DNA of 9,340 nucleotides, taken from NCBI GenBank assembly GCA_002762915.1, contig PCYF01000064.1, forward strand, positions 1 to 9,340, given 5' to 3'. The stretch is from Candidatus Woesearchaeota archaeon CG10_big_fil_rev_8_21_14_0_10_32_9 (lineage in GTDB: Archaea; Nanobdellota; Nanobdellia; Woesearchaeales; 21-14-0-10-32-9). The notes beneath the pieces are model-generated. The model was not told the DNA's origin, searched no databases, and worked only from the letters and a program-made list of their open reading frames with translations. Shown here in pieces: positions 1-5,197 of the stretch (position 1 is its first letter; every line of letters starts with the position of its first letter). The translations under genes and the position numbers were made by a program.

Positions 1-329
1 AAAAAATCTTTTTTAAAATGTTTATCAACATCTTCTCCACCGCCGACAAAGAGTTTATTTTTATAATGCGCATACTTAGAATATTTTTTTAGCATTTCCC
101 TCGACGGTTCAATTCCATAACAATCACACTTAAAATATTCAAATGAAAAACAAGTTCCACAACCAACATCTAAAATTTTTTCAGATCTTTTCGGAGTTAT
201 TTCTTGCAAAATAATATTTATTTTTTGTTTTTGTTCCTCAAAATGCAGCTCATCATATCCAGAAGATATAGAATCATAATATTTTGAAATCTCCGCAGTT
301 TGTTGAGGAGTTTTATTATTTACATCCAT
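1..329 (-). CDS. Class I SAM-dependent methyltransferase, N-terminal part (runs off left edge)
   Basis: The reading frame opens at the ATG at 329 and is still open at base 1, giving 109 residues of an incomplete protein. It starts with a segment typical of UbiE-like small-molecule or cofactor methyltransferases (YYDSISSGYDELH, residues 17-29). SAM-binding motif I follows, ILDVGCGTC at 52-60, and then the motif II acidic position in GIEPSREML at 72-80 (E74 would contact the ribose hydroxyls). Known of the family: a soluble Rossmann-like fold that transfers a methyl group from SAM. The substrate cannot be told because the C-terminal half, where specificity lies, is missing. An alternative ATG lies 4 bases further in, at 325, but in another frame. 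The gene is divergent from oapA, with 80 bases between the starts. The fold call is firm; the specific role is unknown. Confidence 0.85.
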   Translation of the reverse strand, partial: MDVNNKTPQQTAEISKYYDSISSGYDELHFEEQKQKINIILQEITPKRSEKILDVGCGTCFSFEYFKCDCYGIEPSREMLKKYSKYAHYKNKLFVGGGEDVDKHFKKDF

Positions 330-352
330 TTAAATTTAAAGAAATATCTATC

Positions 353-362
353 TTTTTTAATT
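353..362 (-). promoter_or_regulatory. Weak TATA-like box for the methyltransferase gene
   Basis: On the minus strand the sequence reads AATTAAAAAA, with the box beginning about 31 nt before the ATG at 329. The spacing matches the other promoters here, but the box is a poor match to TTTATATA or TTTAAAT, so this is tentative. Confidence 0.35.
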
Positions 363-379
363 GTTTCCTAAACAAAAGA

Positions 380-387
380 TTTATATA
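380..387 (+). promoter_or_regulatory. TATA box of the oapABC operon
   Basis: TTTATATA, preceded by an A-rich stretch (AACAAAAGA) that could serve as the BRE, starts 30 nt before the ATG at 410. Archaeal transcription begins about 22-27 nt after the box centre, so the transcript would start at or within a few bases of the ATG, i.e. leaderless. No Shine-Dalgarno sequence precedes the ATG. Confidence 0.75.
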
Positions 388-409
388 TTAATGGAAAAGC
401 AATTATTTC

Positions 410-1042
410 ATGATTAATGTACTTAAAAGTTTCAAAAATTTCTTTTCGAAGATGTTTGGAAAAAAGAAAAAAGTAAAGCTTGGACTTTACGGTCCTCCTA
501 ATGGTGGAAAGACAACTCTCGCCAACAAGGTTTGTCTTGATTGGCTCGGAGAAGAAATGGGAAGCGTTTCTAATGTTGCTCACGAAACAAGAGAAGTTCA
601 CATCAAAGAGCAAGTTGTAATTAAGTCTAAAGGCAAAGAATTATCATTCAATCTTGTCGATACTCCGGGTATAGCAACTAAAATTGATTATGAAGATTTC
701 ATGAAAGTTGGAATGAAGGAAAAAGAAGCTAAAGAACGAGCAAAAGAAGCAACTAAAGGAGTTATTGATGCAATCAAATGGCTCGATGACATGGATACCG
801 TTGTTGTCGTTCTTGATGCAACTAAAGATCCTTACAGCCAAGTTAATGTTACAATCATTGGAAATCTTGAAGCAAGAAAAATTCCTGTTTTGATTGTTGC
901 AAATAAAGTTGATTTAAAAAAATCTAACATGAAAAAAATACAAGCAGCATTTCCACAATATGAGGTTATTGGAATAAGTGCTAAATTTGGAAAGAACATT
1001 GAAGCTTTCTATGAAGCATTATTCAAGCTTGCAGGACAATAA
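410..1042 (+). CDS. oapA: Era/Ras-like small GTPase, OapA/ArvA family
   Basis: A 210-residue GTP-binding protein with all G motifs: G1 GPPNGGKT (28-35), a likely G2 threonine at T60 in HETREV, G3 DTPG (84-87), G4 NKVD (165-168) and G5 SAK (190-192). Known of the family: in Haloferax volcanii the gene was named oapA (origin-associated), and its product was later reported as ArvA, a small GTPase needed for extracellular vesicle formation. Residues 1-21 form a predicted amphipathic helix: hydrophobic residues at 1, 2, 4, 5, 8, 11, 12, 15 and 16 alternate with lysines, and K18-K21 form a basic cluster. Such a helix could bind membrane in the manner of Arf/Sar1. A charged stretch rich in K, E and A (98-118) follows G3 in the switch II region. 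The next two genes, oapB and oapC, are the family's standard partners, which strongly supports the call. The start is supported by the TATA box 30 nt upstream. The vesicle role in this organism is inferred. Confidence 0.9.
   Translation: MINVLKSFKNFFSKMFGKKKKVKLGLYGPPNGGKTTLANKVCLDWLGEEMGSVSNVAHETREVHIKEQVVIKSKGKELSFNLVDTPGIATKIDYEDFMKVGMKEKEAKERAKEATKGVIDAIKWLDDMDTVVVVLDATKDPYSQVNVTIIGNLEARKIPVLIVANKVDLKKSNMKKIQAAFPQYEVIGISAKFGKNIEAFYEALFKLAGQ
1033..1036 (+). promoter_or_regulatory. Short Shine-Dalgarno-like AGGA before oapB
   Basis: AGGA lies 7 bases before the ATG at 1044, inside the last codons of oapA. It supports 1044 rather than the long in-frame start at 978 as the oapB start, together with the 1-base gap to the oapA stop. 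Confidence 0.45.
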
Positions 1043-1043
1043 G

Positions 1044-1451
1044 ATGGTGACTAGAACGATGCTAACATTACAATTCATACCATATTTCGAAATTGAAAGA
1101 TTAGATTCACAGAAAAGAATTTCTAAACTATTAAAGGCAGTTAAAGCAAATAAAATTGTATTAATGGAAGGAAGACTTAAAAGTGAAGAAGAAGCAGAAT
1201 TAATCAGAAAAACAATGGAAGAAATCAGCAACACTTTCAAAGGAATTGAATTAAGCGTAGTAAATACAAGCGGAGCCGATGAAGGTTTTTTCAAAACAAT
1301 AAAATCTAAGATGGTAAATGTTCTTCTTGGAGACAGGCACGGATTCACTATAATCGGTCCTGCTAAAATAATTAAAGAAATTAAGCAAGATCCTGATAAG
1401 ATTCAATTGCTTACCGAGGAGTCAAGTAGTGGCTCTAGAAGGAGAAGATAA
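1044..1451 (+). CDS. oapB: OapB/ArvB family protein (DUF2073)
   Basis: A 135-residue soluble protein recognised as the DUF2073 partner of the OapA GTPase. Family-like segments are LTLQFIPYFEIERLDS near the N-terminus (8-22), the KIVLMEGRLKSEEEAELI stretch (37-54) and FTIIGPAKIIKEIKQDPDKI (101-120). Its biochemical activity is not known; in haloarchaea it is encoded with oapA and oapC. The frame is open upstream to an ATG at 978 inside oapA, but the ATG at 1044 lies one base after the oapA stop, has AGGA 7 bases ahead, and leads directly into the conserved region, so I use 1044. The protein ends in a Ser/Gly stretch and four arginines (SSSGSRRRR), a likely flexible basic tail. Translational coupling with oapA is probable given the spacing. 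Confidence 0.87.
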   Translation: MVTRTMLTLQFIPYFEIERLDSQKRISKLLKAVKANKIVLMEGRLKSEEEAELIRKTMEEISNTFKGIELSVVNTSGADEGFFKTIKSKMVNVLLGDRHGFTIIGPAKIIKEIKQDPDKIQLLTEESSSGSRRRR

Positions 1452-1453
1452 TT

Positions 1454-1457
1454 AGGT
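1454..1457 (+). promoter_or_regulatory. Short Shine-Dalgarno-like AGGT before oapC
   Basis: AGGT lies 7 bases before the ATG at 1465 in the 13-base gap between oapB and oapC. It is a partial match to the archaeal anti-Shine-Dalgarno sequence and suits an internal operon gene. Confidence 0.4.
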
Positions 1458-1464
1458 AATATTT

Positions 1465-1857
1465 ATGCCACACCAATGTGTTAAATGCGGTACTTTACAT
1501 GGAGATGCTTCTAGTGCTATTCTCAAAGGATGTACAAAGTGCGGCGCTAAATTATTCTTTTTTGTTCGTGATGATGATCTTGCTCGTGCGAAAGAGCGTA
1601 CTTTTGATTTAACAAGAAAAGAAAAAGATCAAATTGAAAAAGACGTTTACGATATAATCGGAAATGAAATTGACAAAGAACTTCCAGTTGTTCTTGATTT
1701 TGAAAGTATAAGTATTCTAGGTCCTGGAAAATACGAACTTGATTTGGTTAATTTATTCCAGAAGAAACAACCGCTTATTTACAAATTGGAAGACGGCAAG
1801 TACATGGTTGACTTAATTGAAACTTTCAAGAAATTCGGAGATAAAATTAAGAAATAA
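1465..1857 (+). CDS. oapC: OapC/ArvC family zinc-ribbon protein (DUF2072)
   Basis: A 130-residue protein with an N-terminal zinc ribbon: C5-x2-C8 and C23-x2-C26, separated by a short glycine-containing loop. After a charged helix-rich middle (about 35-75) comes a C-terminal domain with the family-like segment ISILGPGKYELDLVNLF (about 82-98) and then YKLEDGKYMVDLIETF. This layout, together with the two genes upstream, identifies OapC, the third member of the oapABC (arvABC) set. Its molecular role is not established; a zinc ribbon suggests protein or nucleic-acid contact. It begins 13 bases after oapB in the same direction, so it is most likely on the same transcript. Confidence 0.88.
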   Translation: MPHQCVKCGTLHGDASSAILKGCTKCGAKLFFFVRDDDLARAKERTFDLTRKEKDQIEKDVYDIIGNEIDKELPVVLDFESISILGPGKYELDLVNLFQKKQPLIYKLEDGKYMVDLIETFKKFGDKIKK

Positions 1858-1860
1858 AAA

Positions 1861-1868
1861 TTTATTAA
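1861..1868 (+). promoter_or_regulatory. Possible TATA box before the small membrane protein gene
   Basis: TTTATTAA just after the oapC stop begins 25 nt before the ATG at 1886 and 31 nt before the ATG at 1892. It could give a separate leaderless transcript, but the box is weak and read-through from oapC is equally possible. Confidence 0.35.
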
Positions 1869-1885
1869 GATATCAAGCATTTATC

Positions 1886-2071
1886 ATGTTCATGGTTCAA
1901 AAACGAGCATTACATCAAAGTGCAAATGTGACTGCCGCAGCAATAGCTGGCGCCCTAGCCTCAGTATTTTTTGCCAAATTTCTAGAATATCCTCTTTGGA
2001 TAAGTTTAATTGCAATAATGATATACACCGCAATTATATTTTTTGCATTATATAAATTCTACAAAAAATGA
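1886..2071 (+). CDS. Small two-helix membrane protein, unrecognised
   Basis: A 61-residue protein (59 if the ATG at 1892 is used). It has a short basic N-terminus (VQKRALHQ) and two hydrophobic segments, about residues 15-33 (VTAAAIAGALASVFFAKFL) and 37-56, then a basic end (YKFYKK). The positive charges at both ends suggest a hairpin with both termini in the cytoplasm. The frame is open back to an ATG at 1817 inside oapC, but that extension is just the shadow of oapC's coding sequence. The gap to the oapC stop is 28 bases in the same direction, so it may be a fourth gene of the oapABC operon. I do not recognise a family. The clear hydrophobic pattern and position argue that it is real; its function is unknown. 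Confidence 0.62.
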   Translation: MFMVQKRALHQSANVTAAAIAGALASVFFAKFLEYPLWISLIAIMIYTAIIFFALYKFYKK

Positions 2072-2085
2072 GAATTATGATAAAT

Positions 2086-2937
2086 TTACATATCTTCCAT
2101 TACTGGAACATCATCTACAAATTGTGCAGGCAATCCTTCTTTTTTAAAGTATTTAACCATAGCAATGCATGCAAATTTTTCTGTTGAATAATGAGTTCCG
2201 CCTAAGAGATTTAATTCGTTTTTTCTAGCAAAATCATGTGCTTTTTGTGAATGACTATTTTTTGCAGTAATTCCCGTTACAAATGTATTTATTCCATCTT
2301 TTGTGAATTCTTCTAGCATTTCAATGGAGTTTCCTCCGCCCGCAATTACTGCGACATATTTATCTTTTATTTTATTATCACCATACGCGTAAATTTTTGT
2401 GTTATGGCCTACAACCTCTTGAAATCTTTTGTTTAATTCTTGAACTGTGGTAAATGAAGTTTTACAATAAACGCCACATAAAGCACCATAATATGGTGCA
2501 AAGGATTTTTCTGGAATTAGCCCTAATGCTTGCGCTAATGTAACACTAGTAGAATATTTTCCAAAATCGTCTAAAGGAACGTGAAGATTATAAATTGAGA
2601 TTTTTCTCTTTTTGAATTCTTGTAATAATTCTTTGTTCATTTGTTGAAAAATTTCTGGTGCTTTTCTTATGTCCCAAATAGCTGGATGGTGTACAAAGAG
2701 TAATGCGTTTTTTGCTCCTGAATCTAGAATTTTTTTCATGACTGCATCTGAAGGAAAAACTGCAGTGTAAACTTCATTTATTTCTGTCGTGAAATCACAA
2801 ACCAAACCCATTGATCTTTTTTTATAATTCTCGCTAATAAATTTCTCAACAGAAGTCATATGTTGTACCCAGTCATCCCTAATTTGAGGTTTAATAAAAT
2901 AATGTTCCAGTTTTGCATACAATTGATTTGCATTCAT
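2086..2937 (-). CDS. NIF3/YbgI-family dinuclear metal-centre protein (DUF34)
   Basis: A 283-residue member of the NIF3 family, which forms toroidal hexamers with a two-metal site in each subunit. The expected ligands are visible: the HH pair in FVHHP (83-84), H119 and D123 in NLHVPLD (117-123), and H249 and E253 in GGTHYSTEKF. The family's activity is unsettled; some members have been linked to GTP cyclohydrolase-type or nucleotide-related hydrolysis, and a metal-handling role has also been suggested. It is somewhat longer than the usual 250 residues. The frame is open to an ATG at 2991, but that start would add 18 residues rich in Tyr and Lys and lies upstream of the TATA box. The ATG at 2937, 30 nt after the box, is preferred. 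Its end converges on the small membrane protein gene with only 14 bases between. Confidence 0.88.
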   Translation of the reverse strand: MNANQLYAKLEHYFIKPQIRDDWVQHMTSVEKFISENYKKRSMGLVCDFTTEINEVYTAVFPSDAVMKKILDSGAKNALLFVHHPAIWDIRKAPEIFQQMNKELLQEFKKRKISIYNLHVPLDDFGKYSTSVTLAQALGLIPEKSFAPYYGALCGVYCKTSFTTVQELNKRFQEVVGHNTKIYAYGDNKIKDKYVAVIAGGGNSIEMLEEFTKDGINTFVTGITAKNSHSQKAHDFARKNELNLLGGTHYSTEKFACIAMVKYFKKEGLPAQFVDDVPVMEDM

Positions 2938-2959
2938 ACCAATAAGATATACTTTATAG

Positions 2960-2967
2960 TTTATATA
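2960..2967 (-). promoter_or_regulatory. TATA box of the NIF3-family gene
   Basis: On the minus strand TATATAAA begins 30 nt before the ATG at 2937 and implies a leaderless transcript. It decides the start of the NIF3 gene, because the longer ATG at 2991 lies upstream of it. It shares the 83-base intergenic region with the divergent trm1 promoter. Confidence 0.72.
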
Positions 2968-2992
2968 CTTGTTCTTATAAATAAAAAACAAA

Positions 2993-2999
2993 TTTAAAT
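2993..2999 (+). promoter_or_regulatory. TATA box of trm1
   Basis: TTTAAAT, preceded by the A-rich BRE-like AAAAAACAAA, begins 28 nt before the ATG at 3021. The spacing implies a leaderless or nearly leaderless mRNA. Confidence 0.72.
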
Positions 3000-3020
3000 G
3001 AGAGTGTTTTCTTATTATTT

Positions 3021-4121
3021 ATGGGTTCAATTGTTGAAGAAGGTTCAATTAAAATATTTGGAGAAAAAAAGGAAATTGTTGACAGGAAAATGCCTGTTTT
3101 TTATAATCCTGTTATGAAACTAAATAGAGACATCTCAATATTATTGTTGTCTGCGTTCAGCGGGCTGGATGCAGTATACAGAAAACAGAGCACAGATAAA
3201 AGACGGTCTTCTTTTCGCATCGCTGATCCATTAGCTGGTTCTGGAATTAGATCTTTAAGATTCAAAAAAGAACTTAAAGAAGGAAGTATATACGAGATTC
3301 ATGTCAATGATTTGAAACCAGATTATGAAACTTATTTGAAGAGGAATATTGAATTAAATAATTTGAATCAAGAAGAGTTTATTATTTACAATGAAGATGC
3401 AAATTTATTTTTAGAAAAAAGTGCTGGTTTTGATTATATTGATATTGATCCCTTTGGCAGCCCAAACCCATTTCTCGACTCAGCTATCAGAGCACTGCGT
3501 TCGGAGGGCATTCTAGCAGTTACCGCCACTGATACTTCTGCTCTTTGTGGAAGCTATCCTGGTGCTTGTAAAAGAAAATATTGGGCAACTCCTTTAAGGA
3601 ATCATATTATGCACGAGTTCGGTTTGAGAATTCTTATAAGAAAGGTTCAGCTAATTGGTTTGCAATATGAGAAAGCATTGATTCCTGTTTTTAGTTATGC
3701 TAAGGATCATTATATGCGAGTCTTTTTTTTAAATACAAAAAGTAAAAAACTGTGTGATGAAATTTCAAAGAAACACTCTTTCTTAATTCTAGATGAAGAT
3801 ATATATGGTCCTGTTTGGACAGGAGATTTATGGGATGATAATTTAATTGAAGCTATGCAACGCGAAGCAAGTATTCTTGATAAAGAATCTTTGAAGTTTT
3901 TCAATCTGCTCGCAGAAGAAAGTAAGATTAAAGAGTTTGGTTTTTATGACATTCATAAATTAGCCAAGAATAATTTAAAAGGCAATCTTCCTAAGTTTGA
4001 AACAATAATGAACTTTCTTGTTTCTAATGGGTTTAAAGTTTCAAGAACTCATTTTTCACCTACTGGGATAAAAACCGACGCACCTAAAGATTTAGTCGAA
4101 AAAGTGCTATTTTCTAAATAA
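3021..4121 (+). CDS. trm1: tRNA (guanine(26)-N2)-dimethyltransferase Trm1
   Basis: A 366-residue Trm1, the SAM-dependent enzyme that forms N2,N2-dimethylguanosine at position 26 of tRNA. The N-terminus (EEGSIKIFG) leads to PVFYNPVMKLNRD (25-37), a family signature. SAM motif I is DPLAGSGIRSLR (69-80), the acidic motif is VNDLKP (95-100), and the catalytic motif is DIDPFGSPNPFLDSA (141-155). TDTSALCGSYPGACKRKY (170-187) and the C-terminal SRTHFSPTGIKTDAP (341-355) are also characteristic. The cysteine-rich zinc-binding insert found in many Trm1 proteins, expected between RVFF (233-236) and the GPVWTGDLWD segment (263-272), is shortened here and holds a single cysteine (C245). Part of the catalytic domain is visibly richer in GC than the rest of the gene. 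The start is supported by the TATA box 28 nt upstream. Confidence 0.95.
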   Translation: MGSIVEEGSIKIFGEKKEIVDRKMPVFYNPVMKLNRDISILLLSAFSGLDAVYRKQSTDKRRSSFRIADPLAGSGIRSLRFKKELKEGSIYEIHVNDLKPDYETYLKRNIELNNLNQEEFIIYNEDANLFLEKSAGFDYIDIDPFGSPNPFLDSAIRALRSEGILAVTATDTSALCGSYPGACKRKYWATPLRNHIMHEFGLRILIRKVQLIGLQYEKALIPVFSYAKDHYMRVFFLNTKSKKLCDEISKKHSFLILDEDIYGPVWTGDLWDDNLIEAMQREASILDKESLKFFNLLAEESKIKEFGFYDIHKLAKNNLKGNLPKFETIMNFLVSNGFKVSRTHFSPTGIKTDAPKDLVEKVLFSK

Positions 4122-4125
4122 ATTA

Positions 4126-4132
4126 TTTAAAT
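4126..4132 (+). promoter_or_regulatory. TATA box of the 168-aa protein gene
   Basis: TTTAAAT within TTATTTAAATTT begins 27 nt before the ATG at 4153, five bases after the trm1 stop. It indicates that the downstream gene has its own leaderless promoter instead of depending on trm1 transcription. Confidence 0.65.
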
Positions 4133-4152
4133 TTGAGTCACTTTCTATATTT

Positions 4153-4659
4153 ATGAAACAAATAACTCTTCAAAATAGAGTATTACTAAATGAACTTCTT
4201 GAAAACAGAATTCTTGAAAATAAAATTATTTCTGGAAAAGTTATTGGTGGAAAGAATATGCCTGAGCGACAGATTCGTTGGAACAGAACTGAAGGCTCCC
4301 AGTATGATCAAAGTGATTTAACAACGAGACTGTATTTTTTAATTGTTAATCAACCGAGAGAAATTGAAACTATTCAAAATAAGATTTATAATTTTTATCA
4401 AACAGTAATTGAACAACTCACTCTTTTTGAAGATGCAATTCCACAATCCGATGGTCTTCATTATCGTTGTCTTTCTTTTGAAACAACTAATGGGATTTGG
4501 ACACCGAATCAAAAAATTTATGCTGGAAAACTTAATGAAGATAAATTCAAAATTTTTTATGACCCTAAATTAAAGTTGGTAGAAGGACAGAAAGAACGAG
4601 CATTATTCTTTTTGCAAAAATATGTTGAAGAAGTAGTTTGTAAAATTAATAGACAGTAA
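4153..4659 (+). CDS. Hypothetical protein, 168 aa, unrecognised
   Basis: I do not recognise this protein. It is soluble by appearance, with no signal peptide or membrane segment. The first 30 residues hold a near-repetitive helical stretch (NELLENRILENKI). A Trp- and Arg-containing segment follows (RQIRWNRTEGSQYDQSD, about 39-55), then an alternation of predicted strands and helices: LYFLIV at 60-65, and an amphipathic helix at about 73-92 (IQNKIYNFYQTVIEQLTLFE). Later come FKIFYDP and a C-terminal helix ending in KYVEEVVCKINRQ. Two cysteines occur (one in HYRCLSFE, one near the end), too few for a zinc ribbon. It lies 31 bases after trm1 but has its own TATA box. The codon pattern matches its neighbours and the frame is intact, so it is likely a real lineage-specific gene. 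Confidence 0.8.
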   Translation: MKQITLQNRVLLNELLENRILENKIISGKVIGGKNMPERQIRWNRTEGSQYDQSDLTTRLYFLIVNQPREIETIQNKIYNFYQTVIEQLTLFEDAIPQSDGLHYRCLSFETTNGIWTPNQKIYAGKLNEDKFKIFYDPKLKLVEGQKERALFFLQKYVEEVVCKINRQ

Positions 4660-4661
4660 AT

Positions 4662-4682
4662 AAAAAAGATGTTGTTTATCTT
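4662..4682 (-). terminator. Hairpin plus T-tract terminator after ef1b
   Basis: On the minus strand AAGAT-AAACAAC-ATCTT starts at the ef1b stop codon and runs straight into a T run (six T in all, counting the end of the stem). A 5-bp stem is weak, but the T-tract alone is a common archaeal termination signal. The position between two convergent genes fits. Confidence 0.5.
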
Positions 4683-4959
4683 ATCCAACTGCTCTTCTTA
4701 CGTCAGATATCTCTGCAGAATTTACTTCTTCGTAAGAATCTATTTCTTCTGCTAATGGATCCGGACTTCCTTTTGCTTCAGCCATAACAAAAGTTACATT
4801 TAAGGATTTTAATCCGAATGCCACAGGAACAACTTCTGTTCTTGTTTCTCCCTCTCCTGCAAAATTTATTATTGCTTGTTTTACTTTAATTTCCAGTTCA
4901 TCCATGTTTGTTTCGGGTGAAGCGGGCATTACTTTAATTGTGACTATTGCGCTTGCCAT
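4681..4959 (-). CDS. ef1b: Elongation factor 1-beta (aEF-1beta)
   Basis: A 92-residue archaeal EF-1beta, the guanine nucleotide exchange factor that recharges EF-1alpha with GTP during translation elongation. It has the usual single-domain length of about 90 residues. The N-terminal strand VTIKVMPASPETNMDEL is followed by a helix, then VVPVAFGLKSLNVTFVM (about 43-59) and the C-terminal IDSYEEVNSAEISDVRRAVG, all characteristic. The start is fixed by a strong Shine-Dalgarno sequence just upstream. It is the second gene after the 57-aa zinc-ribbon gene, with a 25-base gap, a pairing known in other archaea. It is probably well expressed, being a core translation factor. Confidence 0.95.
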   Translation of the reverse strand: MASAIVTIKVMPASPETNMDELEIKVKQAIINFAGEGETRTEVVPVAFGLKSLNVTFVMAEAKGSPDPLAEEIDSYEEVNSAEISDVRRAVG

Positions 4960-4964
4960 TTTTT

Positions 4965-4972
4965 TCCTCCTA
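4965..4972 (-). promoter_or_regulatory. Strong Shine-Dalgarno sequence of ef1b
   Basis: On the minus strand TAGGAGGA lies 5 bases before the ef1b ATG, a near-perfect match to the archaeal anti-Shine-Dalgarno sequence. It is the only strong ribosome binding site I see in the window, in keeping with ef1b being an internal operon gene that needs efficient translation. Confidence 0.85.
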
Positions 4973-4984
4973 GAATTATCAATT

Positions 4985-5158
4985 TTAATTTGGGCCTATA
5001 AATCCGCACTTTGGACAAGTATATTTTGCCACAATTTGTCTTGAGTGTCTTGATCTTACTATTTCAAAATCTTTACAAGATGGGCATTTAAATATAACTG
5101 ATCCTTTATCATTTGTTATTCTAACGTTTGTTGAGTTACATTTCTTGTTTGAATCCAT
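4985..5158 (-). CDS. Small zinc-ribbon protein encoded with ef1b (HVO_2753-like)
   Basis: A 57-residue protein that begins MDSNKKCNSTNV and ends YTCPKCGFIGPN. Archaea commonly carry a zinc-finger protein of about 60 residues directly before ef1b, with four CxxC-type motifs and a CGFxGP end; the position, size and C-terminus match. Here only two pairs are intact, C25-x2-C28 (CPSC) and C48-x2-C51 (CPKC). The first pair is reduced to C7 with Thr at the second position, and the third reads RSRHSR (35-40), with Ser where Cys is usual. It may thus bind one zinc instead of two. The TATA box 30 nt upstream supports the start. Related proteins are linked to translation by context; the exact role is unknown. 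Confidence 0.85.
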   Translation of the reverse strand: MDSNKKCNSTNVRITNDKGSVIFKCPSCKDFEIVRSRHSRQIVAKYTCPKCGFIGPN

Positions 5159-5180
5159 TATTTTACGGAAAGATATGGTC

Positions 5181-5188
5181 TTTATAAA
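5181..5188 (-). promoter_or_regulatory. TATA box of the zinc-ribbon/ef1b operon
   Basis: TTTATAAA (a palindrome) begins 30 nt before the ATG at 5158 on the minus strand, only a few bases downstream of the permease stop codon. It implies a leaderless zinc-ribbon transcript that continues into ef1b. Confidence 0.7.
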
Positions 5189-5197
5189 GATTTTTGT

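Noticed and set aside
463..475. A-rich run GGAAAAAAGAAAAA as a possible slippage or frameshift site
   Set aside because: It simply encodes the lysine cluster of OapA, and the frame continues cleanly to the GTPase motifs.
368..613. 81-aa minus-strand reading frame opposite the start of the OapA GTPase
   Set aside because: It lies antisense to a well-supported gene and overlaps its promoter; the protein shows no family features.
978..1043. Longer in-frame start of oapB inside oapA
   Set aside because: The added 22 residues are a shadow of oapA's coding sequence. The ATG at 1044, one base after the oapA stop and behind AGGA, fits better.
1019..1348. 109-aa minus-strand frame opposite oapB
   Set aside because: Antisense shadow of a gene recognised by its family motifs.
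1817..1885. Upstream extension of the small membrane protein into oapC
   Set aside because: Its residues are a frame-shifted reading of the oapC end; the membrane hairpin starts only after 1886.
2938..2991. 18-residue N-terminal extension of the NIF3 protein
   Set aside because: It would begin upstream of the TATA box at 2960-2967, and its Tyr/Lys-rich sequence is not family-like.
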